Shown here in pieces: positions 7,186-8,481 of a stretch of DNA of 8,481 nucleotides. The notes under the pieces were generated by a model. That model worked only from the letters and a program-made list of their open reading frames with translations, ran no database searches and was not told where the DNA came from. The position numbers and the translations under genes were made by a program. The DNA lies in contig JAJZNH010000176.1 in the NCBI GenBank assembly GCA_021811745.1, positions 1 to 8,481 on the forward strand, written 5' to 3'. Every line of letters starts with the position of its first letter. Position 1 is the stretch's first letter. Source of the stretch: Acidobacteriota bacterium. Lineage in GTDB: Bacteria; Acidobacteriota; Terriglobia; Terriglobales; Acidobacteriaceae.

Positions 7186-7445
7186 ACCTTCACCTTATTC
7201 CATTTTTTGCCCGACCGGCGTCGTCAGGCGGATTTCCGCCCTGCTTTCCCTAAAGGACGCGCCCCATTCCGTTTCGGCTCACCCCCGCACAAAGACGGAA
7301 CCTGCCGGAGCAATCCCTCCAGTTCCCGCTCCCCCCCACCGCGTACTTTGAGTTTGTGGTCCCCCCTCACGTCCGTTAGACTTGTCCTTTACGGCTCGGG
7401 GCCAAATCTCGTAATTCGGATTGAGGATTTCCGCAACCTACCCCC
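7186..7445. promoter_or_regulatory. Divergent intergenic region between transglycosylase and sigma factor
   Basis: This 260-base region must hold the promoters of both flanking genes. The best plus-strand candidate is TTGTGG (7354-7359), 17 bases, then TAGACT (7377-7382), only a partial match to the housekeeping consensus. I found no clear ECF-type promoter (GGAACTT with a matching -10), so autoregulation of the sigma gene is not supported here. The plus strand carries several C runs of five or more (about 7283, 7331, 7360 and 7441). A short 6-bp hairpin, GGCGGA/TCCGCC, lies at 7227-7240. The sigma gene has no good ribosome site: GAGGA at about 7423-7427 is 18 bases from its ATG. Confidence 0.35.
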
Positions 7446-8061
7446 ATGGCGACCATCCAATCGATTGCAGGAGAAAGCGGAGAGCATCCCGACGTGGCCC
7501 TTGTCGAACGGGTCCGCGCCGGCGACCTCTCGGCCTACGATACGCTGGTCCGCAAATACGAGCGGCAGATCTTCCGGATTGCGCAGCACATCACGCAGAA
7601 CCGCGAAGACGCCGAAGATGTGATGCAAGACGCGTTTCTGAAGGCCTACGAAAAGCTCGACCAATTCCAGGGAAACGCGAAGTTCTACACATGGCTGGTT
7701 CGAATTGCGGTCAACGAGAGTCTGATGCGGCTGCGCAAGCGGCGCACCAGCAGAACCGTCTCCATGGACGAGGATATCGAGACCGAAGAGGGCAAGGTTC
7801 GAGCTGTCGGAAATTCTGCGCAGGACCGTCCAGGGTCTGCCGCGCGGCTTCCGCATCGTCTTCGTTCTCCGCGATGTGGAGGGGCTCTCCACCGAGGAGA
7901 CGGCCGAAATCCTCGGCCTCAGCGTGCCTGCCGTCAAGTCCCGCCTGCTGCGCGCCCGGCTGCAGTTGCGCGAGCGCTTGAGCCGGCATTTCCGCCGCGG
8001 CGGAAAACCCGCCCCGCTACCCCGGCGACAAGCCGATGCTCCGGCAGGAACGCGAGGCTGA
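7446..8061 (+). pseudogene. ECF (RpoE-like) RNA polymerase sigma factor, frameshifted between regions 2 and 4
   Basis: The first 118 codons (7446-7799) encode a normal sigma region 2, with DAEDVMQDAFLKAYEKL and KFYTWLVRIAVNESLMRLRK for core binding and -10 recognition. Region 4 is intact but one base out of frame, from GAG 7801: ELSEILRRTVQGLPRG, the conserved GLSTEETAEILGLSVPAVKS, then LLRARLQLRERL, to TGA 8059-8061. The breakpoint is near 7795-7801. The stretch usually found between DIETEEG and the region-4 helix (about 20 residues in related acidobacterial sigma factors, from memory) is absent, which points to a deletion not divisible by three. Read without a shift, the frame goes on through an Arg/Pro-rich tail to TGA 8067-8069, overlapping the next ATG. 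ATG 7446 is the only in-frame ATG start (TGA at 7422-7424 upstream). The intact frame ends five bases before the zf-HC2 gene, as in a coupled sigma/anti-sigma pair. Pseudogene, sequencing error, or a split but functional sigma are all possible; no recognisable slippery heptamer is present. Confidence 0.85.
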
Positions 8062-8065
8062 TCGC

Positions 8066-8311
8066 ATGACCTGCACCGAATTCTTGGCCATCCTCGACGA
8101 CTTCCTCGACCAGTCCATCGCCGCCGAGACCCGCACCGAAATCGAGCAGCACATGAAGAAGTGCGGGCACTGCGAGGTGGTCGTGAACACCACCCGCAAA
8201 ACCATCGAGATTTACCGCTCCCACGAGATTTACGAGCTCCCCGCCGATCTGCGCGAACGCCTTCACGGCGCCATCATGGAGCGCTGCCGGAACAAGAAGC
8301 GCCCCTGCTAA
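8066..8311 (+). CDS. Small zf-HC2 protein, likely anti-sigma factor partner of the ECF sigma
   Basis: An 81-residue soluble protein beginning MTCTEFLAILDDFLDQ. It carries the zinc-binding anti-sigma (ZAS) motif H-x3-C-x2-C as HMKKCGHC (about residues 29-36), followed by EVVVNTTRKTIEIYRSHEIYEL. It has no membrane segment, so it would sense a cytoplasmic signal, often redox, through its zinc site and hold the sigma factor inactive. I chose ATG 8066 over the in-frame ATG 8036. GAGG at 8053-8056 sits nine bases upstream, and MTC at the N-terminus is the usual start of this family. It begins five bases after the restored sigma stop, which suggests an operon with coupled translation. Its stop codon TAA (8309-8311) lies inside the terminal inverted repeat of the element at 8307-8428. 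Without the element the frame would stay open to the window edge. Family is clear; binding to this sigma is inferred from position. Confidence 0.85.
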   Translation: MTCTEFLAILDDFLDQSIAAETRTEIEQHMKKCGHCEVVVNTTRKTIEIYRSHEIYELPADLRERLHGAIMERCRNKKRPC

Positions 8312-8428
8312 AGCGGTTCTCCAATGGGTGTCGAGCGAGGCCGAGGCGATCAAGTGGCGTTTTCCTCAAGAAAACGCCACCCTGCAGGATTTTGGTGACT
8401 CGATAGAAATTGGAGAACCGCCTTAAGC
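8307..8428 (+). repeat. Complete ~120-bp palindromic repeat element (MITE/REP-like)
   Basis: The ends are inverted repeats. GCGGTTCTCCAAT (8313-8325) matches ATTGGAGAACCGC (8409-8421) exactly, and the outer bases GCTAAA and TTAAGC continue the pairing with one extra base. Inside, TCGAG (8331-8335) pairs with CTCGA (8399-8403). In the centre GTGGCGTTTTC (8354-8364) pairs perfectly with GAAAACGCCAC (8370-8380) across a 5-base loop, CTCAA. CCTGCAGG (8381-8388) is a further self-complementary 8-mer. The outer 33 bases recur inverted at 1-33. It encodes no protein. Likely a non-autonomous mobile or intergenic palindromic repeat; in RNA it would fold into one long imperfect hairpin and could end or stabilise the sigma/zf-HC2 transcript. 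Confidence 0.8.
8354..8380. repeat. Internal 11-bp hairpin of the repeat element
   Basis: Arms at 8354-8364 and 8370-8380 are perfectly complementary. The stem has a GC-rich base (GTGGCG) and a TTTTC/GAAAA top. It could work as a bidirectional transcription stop for the zf-HC2 operon and for anything arriving from the right, although no T-tract follows on the plus strand (CCTGCAGG comes next). Confidence 0.7.
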
Positions 8429-8481
8429 TGCGCCCCGGATTGCCCTCTCCACAAAATGAAGATTCCCCTACGCCAGCCACC

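Larger units (their letters stand above)
8299..8436. repeat. Possible 7-bp target-site duplication around the repeat element
   Basis: GCGCCCC occurs at 8299-8305, two bases before the element, and again at 8430-8436, one to two bases after it. Equal spacing on each side fits a target duplication made on insertion, with element ends at about 8306 and 8429. The motif is pure G/C in a GC-rich genome, so a chance match is quite possible. Confidence 0.35.

Noticed and set aside
7794..7806. Programmed +1 frameshift as the explanation for the split sigma gene
   Set aside because: No recognisable +1 slippery site or in-frame stop lies at the junction, and linker residues seem to be missing, which a programmed shift would not explain.
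8036..8065. Earlier ATG for the zf-HC2 gene
   Set aside because: It would overlap the sigma region-4 frame by 26 bases, lacks a ribosome site, and adds residues absent from the usual family start at MTC.
8274..8480. 68-codon minus-strand frame at the right edge
   Set aside because: It runs through the palindromic element and into the zf-HC2 gene; no family features.
1..8481. CRISPR array, tRNA, rRNA, integrase or transposase gene, defence or toxin-antitoxin system
   Set aside because: No direct-repeat array, cloverleaf, or encoded family of these kinds was seen on either strand.

Overview
The window looks like chromosomal DNA from a GC-rich member of the Acidobacteriota (Terriglobia-type). 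This rests on gene content. There is a long TonB-dependent receptor with an N-terminal carboxypeptidase-regulatory-like domain (Oar-like architecture, heavily expanded in that phylum). There is also a TPR-rich soluble lytic transglycosylase, a small zinc-ribbon protein, and an ECF sigma factor paired with a small soluble zf-HC2 protein. No genus can be named from sequence reading alone.

Layout, left to right. Positions 1-33 are the clipped end of a repeat whose inverted copy lies at 8307-8428. A strong intrinsic terminator (95-124) closes an operon that lies off the left edge. A perfect CRP-type palindrome (168-183) and a possible 52-codon upstream ORF (255-413, ATGA overlap) precede the TonB-dependent receptor (410-3892, +). 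The receptor ends in a UUCG-loop terminator that overlaps a 12-bp inverted repeat (3917-3965). On the minus strand come an 87-residue zinc-ribbon protein (4151-4412, reassigned start with a strong Shine-Dalgarno sequence), a 379-base stretch with no convincing gene, and an Slt70-like lytic transglycosylase (4792-7185). A C-rich divergent intergenic region (7186-7445) separates this from a plus-strand ECF sigma factor (7446-8061) and its zf-HC2 partner (8066-8311).

The sigma gene is broken as it stands. Region 2 and region 4 are both well preserved but lie in different frames, joined at about 7795-7801, where the usual inter-domain linker also seems to be missing. The zf-HC2 gene ends inside the left terminal repeat of a ~120-bp palindromic element. 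The element has near-perfect terminal inverted repeats, an internal 11-bp hairpin, and a 7-bp direct repeat (GCGCCCC) flanking it. A second copy in opposite orientation is 32/33 identical over the part visible at the left edge.

The most interesting content is this repeat family and its effect on the sigma/zf-HC2 locus, together with the CRP-type operator in front of the receptor. I see no defence system, CRISPR array, integrase or transposase gene. The large genes are members of well-known families.
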